A stretch of 34,718 bases of DNA from Rhodospirillaceae bacterium (GTDB lineage: Bacteria > Pseudomonadota > Alphaproteobacteria > UBA8366): NCBI GenBank assembly GCA_002711555.1, contig PARQ01000026.1, positions 12,387-47,104 of the forward strand. Direction: 5' to 3'. Made by a program: the position numbers and the translations under genes. Shown piece by piece: positions 7,805 to 16,921 of this stretch (the stretch's first letter is position 1; each line of letters opens with the position of its first letter). The notes beneath the pieces are model-generated. The model saw nothing but the letters and a program-made list of their open reading frames with translations, did no database searches and had not been told where the DNA came from.

Positions 7805-8562
7805 AATGCTTTTCGAATAAGGTTGGCGCCGCTGAAAATCATTAAAATAAGTATGAGTATACGGAAAAGCGAATCGTCCATATAACGTCGAACACCTTGG
7901 CCAACAAGTTGGCCTACAAACATCGGTATCGACGCGACAGTCGACCAAAACAACAATTGCAGTGTAAAAAATTTGTAACTAGAGAGGAAAAAGATCAAAG
8001 CTAACACAGCTGTTAAATAGCCAATACCAACAGCGCAGATGAAGCGCTCCTTAGGCAACTTGAGTGCTACCATGTAAATAAGAACAGGAGGCACAAGTCC
8101 AGATATTCCGGCGATGACGCCTCCGGTTAGCCCGACTGGTATTCTAATACGTCGAGCGGTTCTTGGGTTAAGGTACCAATCTGGCTGGTTGTAGATAAGA
8201 AACGCGAAGGCTACCACCAACACTCCGACAATCCCGGAAATTAGGGTAGGGTCCACTGAAGTCAGCACCTTAGCTCCGAAAGCAACCCCTGGAAGTATGG
8301 CTATATATAGGGGCTTATATTCTCGCCAGGTCTCGGTTACAAACGCATTGCTGCTTACCTGCCATATATTTGCAATCAGTACCGGAACTGTCATCAGTGC
8401 TACTGCTGTTGAGATATCAACAAAAATTGCTGCTAGAGAAACAGAAACCAGAGCGAGACTAATTCCGGAGGCTCCCTTGCAAAATCCACCAGCCAGCATG
8501 GCAATAGCAACACCGACTATAATCCATGGTTGTTCAACGGGCATAAATTGTCCGGTGTTCAC
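7798..8562 (-). CDS. TauE/SafE-family membrane permease
   Basis: This 254-residue, very hydrophobic protein has about 7-8 predicted transmembrane segments. The N-terminal repeat starts with AGGFCKGASGISLALV, the half-repeat signature of TauE/SafE (sulfite exporter) transporters, and a second half-repeat begins near GGVIAGISGLVPPV. Members export sulfite, sulfoacetate or other organic anions, and many are uncharacterised. The start is a GTG at 8562; an in-frame ATG at 8544 is equally plausible, as neither has a clear Shine-Dalgarno. Its 3' end overlaps that of TauD number 1 on the other strand. Sulfite release by TauD plus export here would make sense, but convergent orientation gives only weak support. 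Confidence 0.8.
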   Translation of the reverse strand: MNTGQFMPVEQPWIIVGVAIAMLAGGFCKGASGISLALVSVSLAAIFVDISTAVALMTVPVLIANIWQVSSNAFVTETWREYKPLYIAILPGVAFGAKVLTSVDPTLISGIVGVLVVAFAFLIYNQPDWYLNPRTARRIRIPVGLTGGVIAGISGLVPPVLIYMVALKLPKERFICAVGIGYLTAVLALIFFLSSYKFFTLQLLFWSTVASIPMFVGQLVGQGVRRYMDDSLFRILILILMIFSGANLIRKAFY

Positions 8563-8655
8563 ATTTCAAAAAGTGATTATGATGTAGCACGTAATCGTGA
8601 ATATTCCCTAGATTTTTAAGCCTACATTGGGGGCCAGTTAGTGTCAGGAGGTAAT

Positions 8656-9444
8656 ATGCCAAAATTTGCAGCTAATTTGACAACGATGTTTCCCGAACTT
8701 GAGCCAAGAGATCGTTTTGGGGCCGCCGCTAAGGCAGGGTTTAAGGCAGTGGAATTTCTGCGGCCCTATGATTTTAAAAAGACAGTGGTTAAATCATGGC
8801 TCGACGAAAATGGGCTTGAATTCTTGCTTTTGAATACTCAGCCGGGTGAGGGTGATGCTGATCGTGGCTTCGGAACTCTGCCAGGACGTGAGGCTGAATT
8901 TCGAAAGGCTTTTGATTTGGCATTAGAATATGTGACCCATCTTGAAGGACGGTTCATCCATGTTACGGCAGGGCGCGTCCCGAAAGGCATAGCTGTAGAG
9001 GCATGTGAAGAAACATTTATAAGAAACTTAATGGTGGTGGCCCCAGTTGCTGAAGCCGAGGGCATCACTCTACTTTTAGAACCACTTAACACTTTAGATG
9101 TGCCGGGATATTTACACACAACTACAGACCACACTCGAAAACTGATTGGGGCTACTCACGCGCCAAATGTCGCATTGCAATACGACTATTATCACATGCA
9201 GATTATGCAGGGCTCACTCGCAGCAAATCTTGAAGCAAATCTTGACATCATACGGCATGTGCAATTTTCGAGCTTGCCGGGGCGTCATGAACCGCAACAT
9301 GGTGAAGTCAATCTAGGCTTTTTGTTCGAACACCTTGATAGCGTGGGGTATAACGGTTGGGTGGGCTGCGAATACGGCCCTAAAGGCGATAGTTGGGATG
9401 GACTCAGCTGGGCTACACCTTATGGGTTCAATGCGGAGCGGTAA
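8656..9444 (+). CDS. Hydroxypyruvate isomerase family protein (Hyi/OtnI-like)
   Basis: This 262-residue xylose-isomerase-like TIM-barrel protein shows the four metal ligands of Hyi: E142 (LLLEPLN), D177 (QYDYYHMQ), Q203 (HVQFSSLPGRHEP) and E239 (GCEYGP). Hydroxypyruvate isomerase interconverts hydroxypyruvate and tartronate semialdehyde. OtnI relatives isomerise 2-oxo-tetronates. The start is fixed by AGGAGG three bases before ATG 8656; a GTG at 8641 would place that ribosome-binding site inside the gene. The stop shares one base with the start of the OsmC gene (TAATG), suggesting coupling. No glyoxylate carboligase is nearby, although a GlxR/MmsB-type reductase lies at 22364. Confidence 0.88.
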   Translation: MPKFAANLTTMFPELEPRDRFGAAAKAGFKAVEFLRPYDFKKTVVKSWLDENGLEFLLLNTQPGEGDADRGFGTLPGREAEFRKAFDLALEYVTHLEGRFIHVTAGRVPKGIAVEACEETFIRNLMVVAPVAEAEGITLLLEPLNTLDVPGYLHTTTDHTRKLIGATHAPNVALQYDYYHMQIMQGSLAANLEANLDIIRHVQFSSLPGRHEPQHGEVNLGFLFEHLDSVGYNGWVGCEYGPKGDSWDGLSWATPYGFNAER

Positions 9445-9875
9445 TGATGTCAAGTACGATGAAAGCACGGGTTAAGTGGGTAGAGAAGAGAACTTTTTTG
9501 GGGGAGTCAGGCAGCGGGCACAGTTTAGTGATGGATGGCGCGCCAGATGCTGGCGGTCGAGATCTTGGTATACGTCCTATGGAGACACTGCTTTTAGGCA
9601 TGGGTGGGTGCACGGCATTCGATGTTATCCATATTTTGGAGAAAGCCCGAGAAACCGTCATTGATTGTGAGTTGGAGATCGAAGCTGATCGCGCGGAAGA
9701 AGACCCCAAGGTATTCACGCAAATAAATATACGTTACATAGTGACCGGCAAAAATTTGTCACGTGATAAGGTCCAGCGGGCTGTGGACTTGTCGGCGGAG
9801 AAATATTGTTCTGCTTCTATCATGCTTGGTGAGGTAGCAAATATCAGTCATGAAGTGGTATTGAGAGATTTATGA
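9444..9875 (+). CDS. OsmC/Ohr family protein (YhfA-like)
   Basis: The 143-residue protein carries the two OsmC-family redox cysteines, C56 (GMGGCTAFD) and C122 (KYCSAS), and E47 (RPMETLL) ahead of the first cysteine. Members are thiol peroxidases for organic hydroperoxides, or YhfA-type proteins of unclear substrate. RPMETLLLGMGGCTAFDV and YCSASIMLG read like the YhfA subgroup. The start ATG at 9444 overlaps the Hyi stop (TAATG), with a second ATG directly following at 9447. It is convergent with the flavoprotein gene, leaving only 9 bp between the stops and no room for a normal terminator. Confidence 0.87.
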   Translation: MMSSTMKARVKWVEKRTFLGESGSGHSLVMDGAPDAGGRDLGIRPMETLLLGMGGCTAFDVIHILEKARETVIDCELEIEADRAEEDPKVFTQINIRYIVTGKNLSRDKVQRAVDLSAEKYCSASIMLGEVANISHEVVLRDL

Positions 9876-9884
9876 AATTCGTTT

Positions 9885-11315
9885 TTATAAAGGTAACTTG
9901 AGAAGGGCGCGTACAATTTTTTTAGTTTTTTCGCTAAATAAAGTGGATGAATAAAATGAACCAGCCGCCCTTTTTGATATTTCACTCAAAGAGGGGTATG
10001 GCGCAATTGTTGCCGCCATAGCACTTACCTTCAGCTTCTGGGAAATTGCTAGCGCCCAGGGCAATATTAATTCGCCTGCCCCCGCACCGGCGATTGAGCA
10101 ACCCAGTATTTTACCTCGTTTGTCACTGAGTACCTTAATGATTCCCTCTGGCGTGCGCTCAGCGACGGCACGGTCATTATCCGCAAGGCTTAGTCGAAGG
10201 ATACGAATGCCACTACCCTTTTGTTCAAGTGCCTCAGATTGGCTCATGCCAACTTGCGCTATTTCTGGGTCTGTATAAGTAACACGCGGTAAAGCAGTGT
10301 AGTTCACACGCGCATAAAGCTTGAAAAGAATGTTGCGAATGACAATACCTGCTTGATAACTTGCAGCATGTGTATACTGCGGGCCGTTAATGACATCGCC
10401 AAGTGCATATACTCTTTTATTGGAAGTTAAGAGCCTCTTATTCGTCAATATGCCATTTTGCTCATACTCTATTCCTCCAGCTTCAAGATCTAAACCCGTG
10501 AGATTAGGTACACGTCCTGCTGCTATTAATAAATGCGACCCCTCTAGGGGCTTTGCTTGGTTGGAGCAGCTTGATACAATTATTACGCTATTATTTTTCT
10601 GTTTGGCCGCCGTAATTTTTGCGTGCTCTTTGATCTCTATTCCCTCTTCCAATAGTTGTTTTTTGACGACCGTGGCAAGCTCGGGATCCTCTTTGCTGAG
10701 AATCGTGCCTTCATCTAAGACTGTAACTTTAGCACCAAGCCTTCGATAGGCTTGTGCAAGCTCACACCCAAGTGGTCCGCCACCGACAACAATCAGGTGC
10801 GATGGCGCCTCTTTTAAGTGAAAGACAGTTTCGTTGGTAAGGTAAGAAACGTCGTTTATACCCTCTATAGGAGGGACTCTCGGCGACGAACCGCTCGCAA
10901 CAACAAATTTTTTCGCTCTTATACGGACGTTGCCAGCCACTACTTCGCGGGGATCAACGAAGTGTCCCTCTTCCTGAATTACATTTACGCCTAGACCTTC
11001 ATACCGTTGGATAGAGTCATTGGGTGCGATGCTGGCTATAACATCATGTACGTGTTTGTGGACTGATTGGAAGTCGATATTAGGCGATAAACCTGCGATA
11101 CCAAATAGTGATGCTTTACGCGCCGTTTGCGCGGCCTTGCCTGCAGCGATGAGTGCTTTTGAGGGAACGCAGCCACAATTAAGGCAGTCTCCACCCATCT
11201 TGCCACGTTCCAAAAGGACCACGTTTGCACCCAACTGCGACGCACCTGCCGCGACTAGAAGACCGCCTGATCCAGCACCAATAATGCAAATGTCTGGTGT
11301 AAGTAATTCAGCCAT
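9885..11315 (-). CDS. FAD-dependent pyridine nucleotide-disulfide oxidoreductase, Lpd/MerA-like
   Basis: This 476-residue flavoprotein has the FAD motif GAGSGG (13-18) and the redox disulfide C44/C49 in GGDCLNCGCVPSK, with an extra cysteine at 47 inside it. The NAD(P) motif is GGGPLGCE, the second FAD contact is YALGDV, and there is a C-terminal dimerisation domain. In true lipoamide, glutathione and mercuric reductases the C-terminus carries a catalytic His-x-x-Pro segment ending in SE. Here the equivalent reads IAPYPSLSE, so that histidine is absent. Such proteins are often called 'dihydrolipoamide dehydrogenase' or 'mercuric reductase', but neither activity is supported: no 2-oxoacid dehydrogenase or mer genes are present. 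A 100-bp gap separates it from upstream pepN. Confidence 0.85.
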   Translation of the reverse strand: MAELLTPDICIIGAGSGGLLVAAGASQLGANVVLLERGKMGGDCLNCGCVPSKALIAAGKAAQTARKASLFGIAGLSPNIDFQSVHKHVHDVIASIAPNDSIQRYEGLGVNVIQEEGHFVDPREVVAGNVRIRAKKFVVASGSSPRVPPIEGINDVSYLTNETVFHLKEAPSHLIVVGGGPLGCELAQAYRRLGAKVTVLDEGTILSKEDPELATVVKKQLLEEGIEIKEHAKITAAKQKNNSVIIVSSCSNQAKPLEGSHLLIAAGRVPNLTGLDLEAGGIEYEQNGILTNKRLLTSNKRVYALGDVINGPQYTHAASYQAGIVIRNILFKLYARVNYTALPRVTYTDPEIAQVGMSQSEALEQKGSGIRILRLSLADNDRAVAERTPEGIIKVLSDKRGKILGCSIAGAGAGELILPWALAISQKLKVSAMAATIAPYPSLSEISKRAAGSFYSSTLFSEKTKKIVRALLKLPL

Positions 11316-11415
11316 TGATTAACTTTCCGCTGTTATCAGTTTTTAATGAAAACATATTTTGCTCCATATATTGATCGGTACGGCTTATGGAACTGCATGT
11401 GATAATACGAAACGA

Positions 11416-14070
11416 TTACAATCGGGTTGAGTCATCTCCTAGCATCTTACTAGTTATTTCAAAGACATTGCGAGATATCTCTTTGGTATTGAGAATATTT
11501 TCCAAGCACTTTTTGACAAGCAATTGTCTTTGTTTATCCAAACACCGCCAGCGTGATAATGGCATCAAGAGCCTGGCGGCGATTTGAGGATTAATAGTAT
11601 TAAGCTCAATAATTTGCTCGGTAAGAAATGCGTACCCCGCACCGTTCTTAGCGTGGAATTGAACTTGATTGGAATTGCTGAATGCACCGATAAGCGCGCG
11701 AACCCTGTTTGGCGATTTAATTGAGTAGCTATCATTTTGCATTAATTCTTTTATTCGGGTTAGCGTACCATGTTTGAAGGATGTCGCCTGTAACGTAAAC
11801 CATTTGTCTATAACCAAAGAATTACCTCGCCATTTCCTATAAAATATTTTCAGTGCTTCGTCTCGTTCGGGAGCACAACAATTATTCAATGCAATAAGCG
11901 AACCCATACAGTCTGTCATATTAGACGAGTTATCGAATTGTGCTTTGGCGATTTTTACAGTGTCGTGCCGATTAAGCGCAGCAATGTAGTAAAGAGCTAC
12001 ATTCCTTAGGCGTCTTTGAGCAACTTGGATAGCAGTGTAACGGTAGGTTTCTCTCGTGGTGTGGCGCTGGTAGACCCTGAATAGCTGTTTTTCAAGTCTT
12101 TTGGCGATTTGTTCACGAATAGTTTCGCGAGCTATATGAATGCCATCAATGTTTATTGGCTTTTGAATATCTGCAAGTTCGGTTTCTAGCGGCAACCCTA
12201 ATATTTCGGCAACCAGCGCCGGGTCTGTTTTTTCATCCTCAAGCAGTTCCCTTAAGGAGTCAGTATATACCTTAATATTTTTTTCTTTCGGTGGTCCATC
12301 ATCAATTGTTGTAAAAATCAACCGTTTGGCCAGTATCTGCGATGCTTCCCATCGATTAAAAGGGTCATCATCATTTCTCATGAGAAAAGCAAGTTTTTCT
12401 GATGAAGGGTTTTCTTTTGATAACCACTCTATCTTTACTGGGGCCGAAAAATTACGGAGTAGAGATAGTTTGGGCGGACTACCTATATTTTCAAATGTGA
12501 ACGACTGCTTTCTTCTCTTTAATTCAAGAATTTTTTCGGTTGCGCCGTCTGCACTGAGCGGTGTTCGATCTCCATCAGCGTTTAGCAAGGCAACGCGAAT
12601 AGGAATGTGAAGGGGCTTTTTTTCGGTCTGTCCCTGGGTTGGTTCTGTGAGCTGATGAATAGTCAAGGTGTAAGATTGCTTATCCTCGTTAAAAGTGTCA
12701 CCAACGAAAAGTGTAGGGGTCCCAGACTGTGAATACCAAATACGGAATTGACTAAGATCGAAATTATTAGCATCTTCCATTGCAGAAACAAAATCATTAC
12801 AAGTGACCGCATGGCCATCGTGGCGCTCAAAATAAAGGTCCATTCCTTTACGAAAACCGTTTGCACCCAATAATGTGTGCATCATTCGGATAACTTCAGC
12901 GCCTTTTTCGTAAACCGTTGCGGTATAGAAATTATTTATCTCTATGTATGATTCGGGTCGGATAGGGTGGGCTAGTGGGCTTGCATCCTCTGGAAACTGC
13001 CGCGCACGCAGTGTTTTTACCGCCTTGATGCGCTCCACGGCTGCTGAAGACATATCAGCAGAAAATGCTTGGTCACGAAAGACCGTTAGTCCCTCTTTGA
13101 GGCTGAGTTGGAACCAATCGCGGCAGGTCACTCTATTGCCAGTCCAGTTGTGGAAATACTCATGTGCAATTATCGACTCAATCAGAGCATAATCCATGTC
13201 AGTCGCAGTTTCAGGATCGGCGAGAACATATTTGTCATTGAAGAGGTTGAGACCCTTATTCTCCATGGCGCCCATGTTAAATGCGCTTACGGCTACGATC
13301 ATGTAAACATCTAAATCATACTCAAGACCAAAAACTTCCTCATCCCATCTCATCGCCTTGATAAGACATTTCATAGCATGACGCGCCTGTACTTCTTTCC
13401 CAAGGTCAACGAATATTTTAAGCGCTACGTTACGTCCTGATGCGGTTATAAATTCATCTTGCAAGCAGCCAAGATTCCCTGCAACCAATGCGAAAAGATA
13501 CGATGGTTTTGGGTATGGGTCTTCCCATAATGCTAAGTGTGTCCCATCTCTGAAAGTCTTGGTGTTGGTACAATTTCCATTCGAGAGAAGTATTGGGTAC
13601 TTTTTTTTATTTCCGGTTATTTGTGTTCTGAATCGCGCAAGAATATCTGGTCGGTCCAAGTACCAAGTAATGCGGCGGAAGCCCTCGGCTTCACATTGGC
13701 TACAGAAGATCCCATTTGATTTATAGATTCCCTCAAGCTGGGTATTTTTTTGGGGTTTTATAATTACAGAAGTCTTTAGGATAAATGTCTCTGGCGGGTC
13801 ACTGATAACGAGTTCATTTTTTGTAACCGTATATTTTTCGCTTTCCAACTTATGTCCATCAATTGCAACCCACTGAGTTTTGAGTTGTTCACCATTAAGT
13901 ACTAGCGCCACATGTGGGTGACCGGCAGTTGGATTGCGGTGTACTTGGAGTTCGGCTACTACCTCAGTGGAGGTTTCCCCAAGCTTAATATCAAGAAACA
14001 CGTCATCTATCAGAAAGGCCGGTTGCTTATAATCGGCTAGTAAAATAGGAATTGGGCATTCGGTCTTCAT
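11416..14070 (-). CDS. pepN: Aminopeptidase N (M1 family)
   Basis: This 884-residue cytosolic zinc aminopeptidase removes N-terminal residues from peptides. The zinc site is H303-E304-x-x-H307 (HEYFHNWTGN) with the third ligand E326 (SLKEGLTVF). The exopeptidase motif GAMEN lies at 267-271. Length and domain order (N-terminal beta domain, thermolysin-like domain, DUF3458-type Ig-like domain ~445-550, C-terminal helical domain) match proteobacterial PepN. There is no signal peptide. Its ATG overlaps the stop of the upstream MBL-fold gene in an ATGA, so the two are translationally coupled. Confidence 0.96.
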   Translation of the reverse strand: MKTECPIPILLADYKQPAFLIDDVFLDIKLGETSTEVVAELQVHRNPTAGHPHVALVLNGEQLKTQWVAIDGHKLESEKYTVTKNELVISDPPETFILKTSVIIKPQKNTQLEGIYKSNGIFCSQCEAEGFRRITWYLDRPDILARFRTQITGNKKKYPILLSNGNCTNTKTFRDGTHLALWEDPYPKPSYLFALVAGNLGCLQDEFITASGRNVALKIFVDLGKEVQARHAMKCLIKAMRWDEEVFGLEYDLDVYMIVAVSAFNMGAMENKGLNLFNDKYVLADPETATDMDYALIESIIAHEYFHNWTGNRVTCRDWFQLSLKEGLTVFRDQAFSADMSSAAVERIKAVKTLRARQFPEDASPLAHPIRPESYIEINNFYTATVYEKGAEVIRMMHTLLGANGFRKGMDLYFERHDGHAVTCNDFVSAMEDANNFDLSQFRIWYSQSGTPTLFVGDTFNEDKQSYTLTIHQLTEPTQGQTEKKPLHIPIRVALLNADGDRTPLSADGATEKILELKRRKQSFTFENIGSPPKLSLLRNFSAPVKIEWLSKENPSSEKLAFLMRNDDDPFNRWEASQILAKRLIFTTIDDGPPKEKNIKVYTDSLRELLEDEKTDPALVAEILGLPLETELADIQKPINIDGIHIARETIREQIAKRLEKQLFRVYQRHTTRETYRYTAIQVAQRRLRNVALYYIAALNRHDTVKIAKAQFDNSSNMTDCMGSLIALNNCCAPERDEALKIFYRKWRGNSLVIDKWFTLQATSFKHGTLTRIKELMQNDSYSIKSPNRVRALIGAFSNSNQVQFHAKNGAGYAFLTEQIIELNTINPQIAARLLMPLSRWRCLDKQRQLLVKKCLENILNTKEISRNVFEITSKMLGDDSTRL

Positions 14071-14981
14071 TTCATTCTGCCCAATGGGGTAAACCGGTCC
14101 GTTTCCTCCAGCTCACCGTGACAGAAAGCTCGTTTTGTTTCGACCATGTGCACCAGGTGGGCATGTACAGCTCGACAGGCGCCTCGGTAAAGCCGTGGGT
14201 CTAATCCTTTGTACATCTCAGCAACCAGCATCTCTACACTCTCAAGCCCTTTTTCAAGATAAGTACTTATTTGTTTTTCACGGTCCCGGCGATGGGCAAT
14301 GAGCTTACTGACGTAGGCATGAGGTTTATCGATAAAAGTCCCGTGATTTGGCCAATATCGTGTTTCACTTCGCTTAAGCAATTTCTCGAGTGAACGGATA
14401 TAAGAGCCCATATCTCCGTCGGGAGCTGAGACAACTGTAGTTGACCATCCCATTACGTGATCCCCACTAAAGAGCACATTGTTTTCTTTAAGAGAATAGC
14501 AGAGATGGTTGGAAGCATGGCCGGGTGTATGCACTGCTTCAAGAGACCAGGTTTTGCCGCGGATGATGTCTCCATCATTCAAAAAGACATCTGGTTGAAA
14601 GTCGTAATCGCCGTTTCCGACACCGAATTCAAGCCCTCGATCTTTGCCGTGCTGTCCGTAGCCATAGGTAGTGGCTCCAGTAGCAGGTTTAAGGAGTTGG
14701 GTGTTAGGGGAATGGTCAGAATGGGTATGTGTGATAAAAATATGAGTAATGTTCTCGCCTTTTGTGGCGGCCAGTATCGCATCTACATGTTTTTCGTCGA
14801 GTGGTCCCGGGTCAATCACCGCCACGTCACCATGCCCAACGATGAAGGTGCCTGTACCACGGAAGGTAAATGGACTGGGGTTTTCAGCAATCACCCTGCG
14901 GATTAAGGGGGATAGAACATCTGGTACGCCATATTCGAAATTAAAATCTCGTTTGTGGGGAATTATTACTCGTTGTCCCAT
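14067..14981 (-). CDS. MBL-fold metallohydrolase, LACTB2/RNase Z-like
   Basis: This 304-residue metallo-beta-lactamase-fold protein has a complete dinuclear zinc site: H85-x-H87-x-D89-H90 (THTHSDHS), H155 (HTPGHASN), D174 (SGDHVMGW) and H213 (WPNHGT). The C-terminal ~70 residues look like the winged-helix tail of LACTB2-type proteins, which have been linked to endoribonuclease and thioesterase activities. It is first in a two-gene unit with pepN (ATGA overlap) and divergent from the GGT operon across 146 bp. Substrate is unknown. Confidence 0.86.
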   Translation of the reverse strand: MGQRVIIPHKRDFNFEYGVPDVLSPLIRRVIAENPSPFTFRGTGTFIVGHGDVAVIDPGPLDEKHVDAILAATKGENITHIFITHTHSDHSPNTQLLKPATGATTYGYGQHGKDRGLEFGVGNGDYDFQPDVFLNDGDIIRGKTWSLEAVHTPGHASNHLCYSLKENNVLFSGDHVMGWSTTVVSAPDGDMGSYIRSLEKLLKRSETRYWPNHGTFIDKPHAYVSKLIAHRRDREKQISTYLEKGLESVEMLVAEMYKGLDPRLYRGACRAVHAHLVHMVETKRAFCHGELEETDRFTPLGRMK

Positions 14982-15127
14982 ATATAAAAGCCCTCTTTAT
15001 TATCATTTGCATTAGGCTTCATCAATTGTCCCTGTCAAGGGTATCGACTAAGTTATAGGCAGTTTGGATTGTGGGGATAGTCAGGTACCCTAAATTTAGC
15101 ATTCGTTTTCAATAAGAGGTATAATTA

Positions 15128-16912
15128 ATGTTTACAACGCGTCCAGAACTACTTGGCACTTTTGGCATGGTGTCTACCACTCATTGGCTGGCTTCGGCTG
15201 CTGGAATGTCGATGCTTGAGAGGGGTGGAAACGCTTTTGATGCTGCAGTTTGCGCAGGATTTGTTTTACATATTGCTGAACCTCACCTTAATGGTCCAGG
15301 GGGTGATATGCCTGCGATAATTCACGTTGCAGGTGAGCAGGAACCTAAGGTTGTCTGTGGTCAGGGGCCCGCTCCAGCGGGTGCTACAATGGCGTATTAT
15401 CGCGATAAACTTGGTCTCGAGCTCGTGCCAGGCACCGGCCTTTTGGCGACGGCAGTACCGGGTGCAGTTGATGGTTACCTATTGATACTGCGGGATTATG
15501 GTGCTCTCGACCTTGAGGATGTTCTTGCTCCGGCGATCTACTATGCAGAGCATGGCGCACCTATCGTGCCTAATGTCCACAATACCATAAGTGGCGTGAA
15601 AGAGATATTCCGTAATCATTGGCCTACCTCACAGCCAATATATATGCCAAATGGGGAGGTGCCGAAGCCGGGGTCCCTTCTAGGGAATGAGGGGATTGCC
15701 AAGACTTGGACGCGATTGATCGCTGAGGCTAAGTCAGCGGGGGGTGATCGGCAGGCGCAGATCGAAGCAGCAAGGGATACTTGGGGCAACGGTTTTATTG
15801 CTGAAGAAATCGATAAATTCTGCCGTGAAAATGAAGTCATGGATGCCTCAGGAAAGGCTCATCGTGGCGTGCTTACTGGCGATGACATGGCTAAATGGCG
15901 TGCATCTTATGATACTCCGTTAACGTATGATTTCTGTAATCACACTATTTTTAAAATAGGTCCTTGGAGCCAGGGGCCCGTTCAACTCCAGCAACTAGCT
16001 TTGCTGAAAGGGCTCGGGATCGAGGACATGGATACTGAGGGTAGCGAATTTATTCACGCGGTAACTGAATGTGCAAAACTCGCGTTTGCTGACCGGGAGA
16101 CGTTCTACGGTGACCCAAAGTTCGTGGATGTACCAATGGATATATTACTGTCGGATCCTTATAATGATGAAAGACGTAAACTGATTGGTGAAACCGCCTC
16201 ACTGGAGTTCCGGCCTGGCCAGGTGGATGGATATGGAGGTTCTGTAAACTATCAAGCCGCCATAAATAGCGCAGCCATTGCAAGGTCAAATCTGGCTGGC
16301 ATTGGCGAGCCTACTGTTGGTCGACCATCAAATGGAGATACCTGTCACATCGACGTCATTGACAAGGATGGTAATATGATCGCAGCAACGCCTTCCGGCG
16401 GCTGGTTGCAAAGCTCCCCGGTCATCCCAGCACTCGGCTTTTGCCTAGGCTCACGTATGCAGATGTTTTGGCTCGAGGACGATAAGCCGGCGAGCTTAAT
16501 GCCTGGGAAACGTCCGCGGACAACCCTCACCCCCTCCATGGCATACCGTGATGGAAAGCCCTACATGGCATACGGTACGCCAGGAGGAGATCAGCAGGAT
16601 CAATGGCAGACAAATTTCTTGATCAGGCATGTAGCACATGGTCTTAACTTGCAGGAGTCAATTGATACGCCTTCCTTTCATAATGAACACCACCCAAGTT
16701 CATTTTATCCTCGGCAGGCTTCGCCTGGGCGTCTTGTGATTGAGGGAAGGTTTTCAGAGAACACCCAAAAAGATCTCAAAAACCGTGGTCACGACCTTGA
16801 GGTTGCAGGTGATTGGTCCGAAGGTCGAATGTGCGCGGTAGCGCTTGATAGAGGCATTCTGAAAGCTGCTGCTAATCCACGCGGAATGCAAGGCTATGCT
16901 GTTGGCCGGTAG
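15128..16912 (+). CDS. Gamma-glutamyltransferase-like Ntn hydrolase
   Basis: This 594-residue protein is homologous to GGT precursors. ASAAGMSMLERGGNAFDAAV (19-38 or so) and LNGPGGD are the usual N-terminal landmarks, and SNGDTCHIDVIDKDGNM provides the autoprocessing threonine T405. Cleavage before T405 would give subunits of about 404 and 190 residues. Later landmarks are PSGGWLQSS, GKRPRTTLTPSM and YGTPGGD. Family members cleave gamma-glutamyl amides or, in acylase-like branches, other amides. Unlike classical periplasmic GGT it has no signal peptide, so a cytoplasmic role is likely. AAGAGGT lies ~8 nt before ATG 15128. It heads a tight operon whose next gene starts 9 nt after the stop. Which amide is hydrolysed is unknown. 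Confidence 0.88.
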   Translation: MFTTRPELLGTFGMVSTTHWLASAAGMSMLERGGNAFDAAVCAGFVLHIAEPHLNGPGGDMPAIIHVAGEQEPKVVCGQGPAPAGATMAYYRDKLGLELVPGTGLLATAVPGAVDGYLLILRDYGALDLEDVLAPAIYYAEHGAPIVPNVHNTISGVKEIFRNHWPTSQPIYMPNGEVPKPGSLLGNEGIAKTWTRLIAEAKSAGGDRQAQIEAARDTWGNGFIAEEIDKFCRENEVMDASGKAHRGVLTGDDMAKWRASYDTPLTYDFCNHTIFKIGPWSQGPVQLQQLALLKGLGIEDMDTEGSEFIHAVTECAKLAFADRETFYGDPKFVDVPMDILLSDPYNDERRKLIGETASLEFRPGQVDGYGGSVNYQAAINSAAIARSNLAGIGEPTVGRPSNGDTCHIDVIDKDGNMIAATPSGGWLQSSPVIPALGFCLGSRMQMFWLEDDKPASLMPGKRPRTTLTPSMAYRDGKPYMAYGTPGGDQQDQWQTNFLIRHVAHGLNLQESIDTPSFHNEHHPSSFYPRQASPGRLVIEGRFSENTQKDLKNRGHDLEVAGDWSEGRMCAVALDRGILKAAANPRGMQGYAVGR

Positions 16913-16921
16913 GGCTCTTTT

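Noticed and set aside
9885..11315. lpd or merA assignment for the flavoprotein
   Set aside because: The catalytic C-terminal histidine is absent and no 2-oxoacid dehydrogenase or mer genes are nearby.
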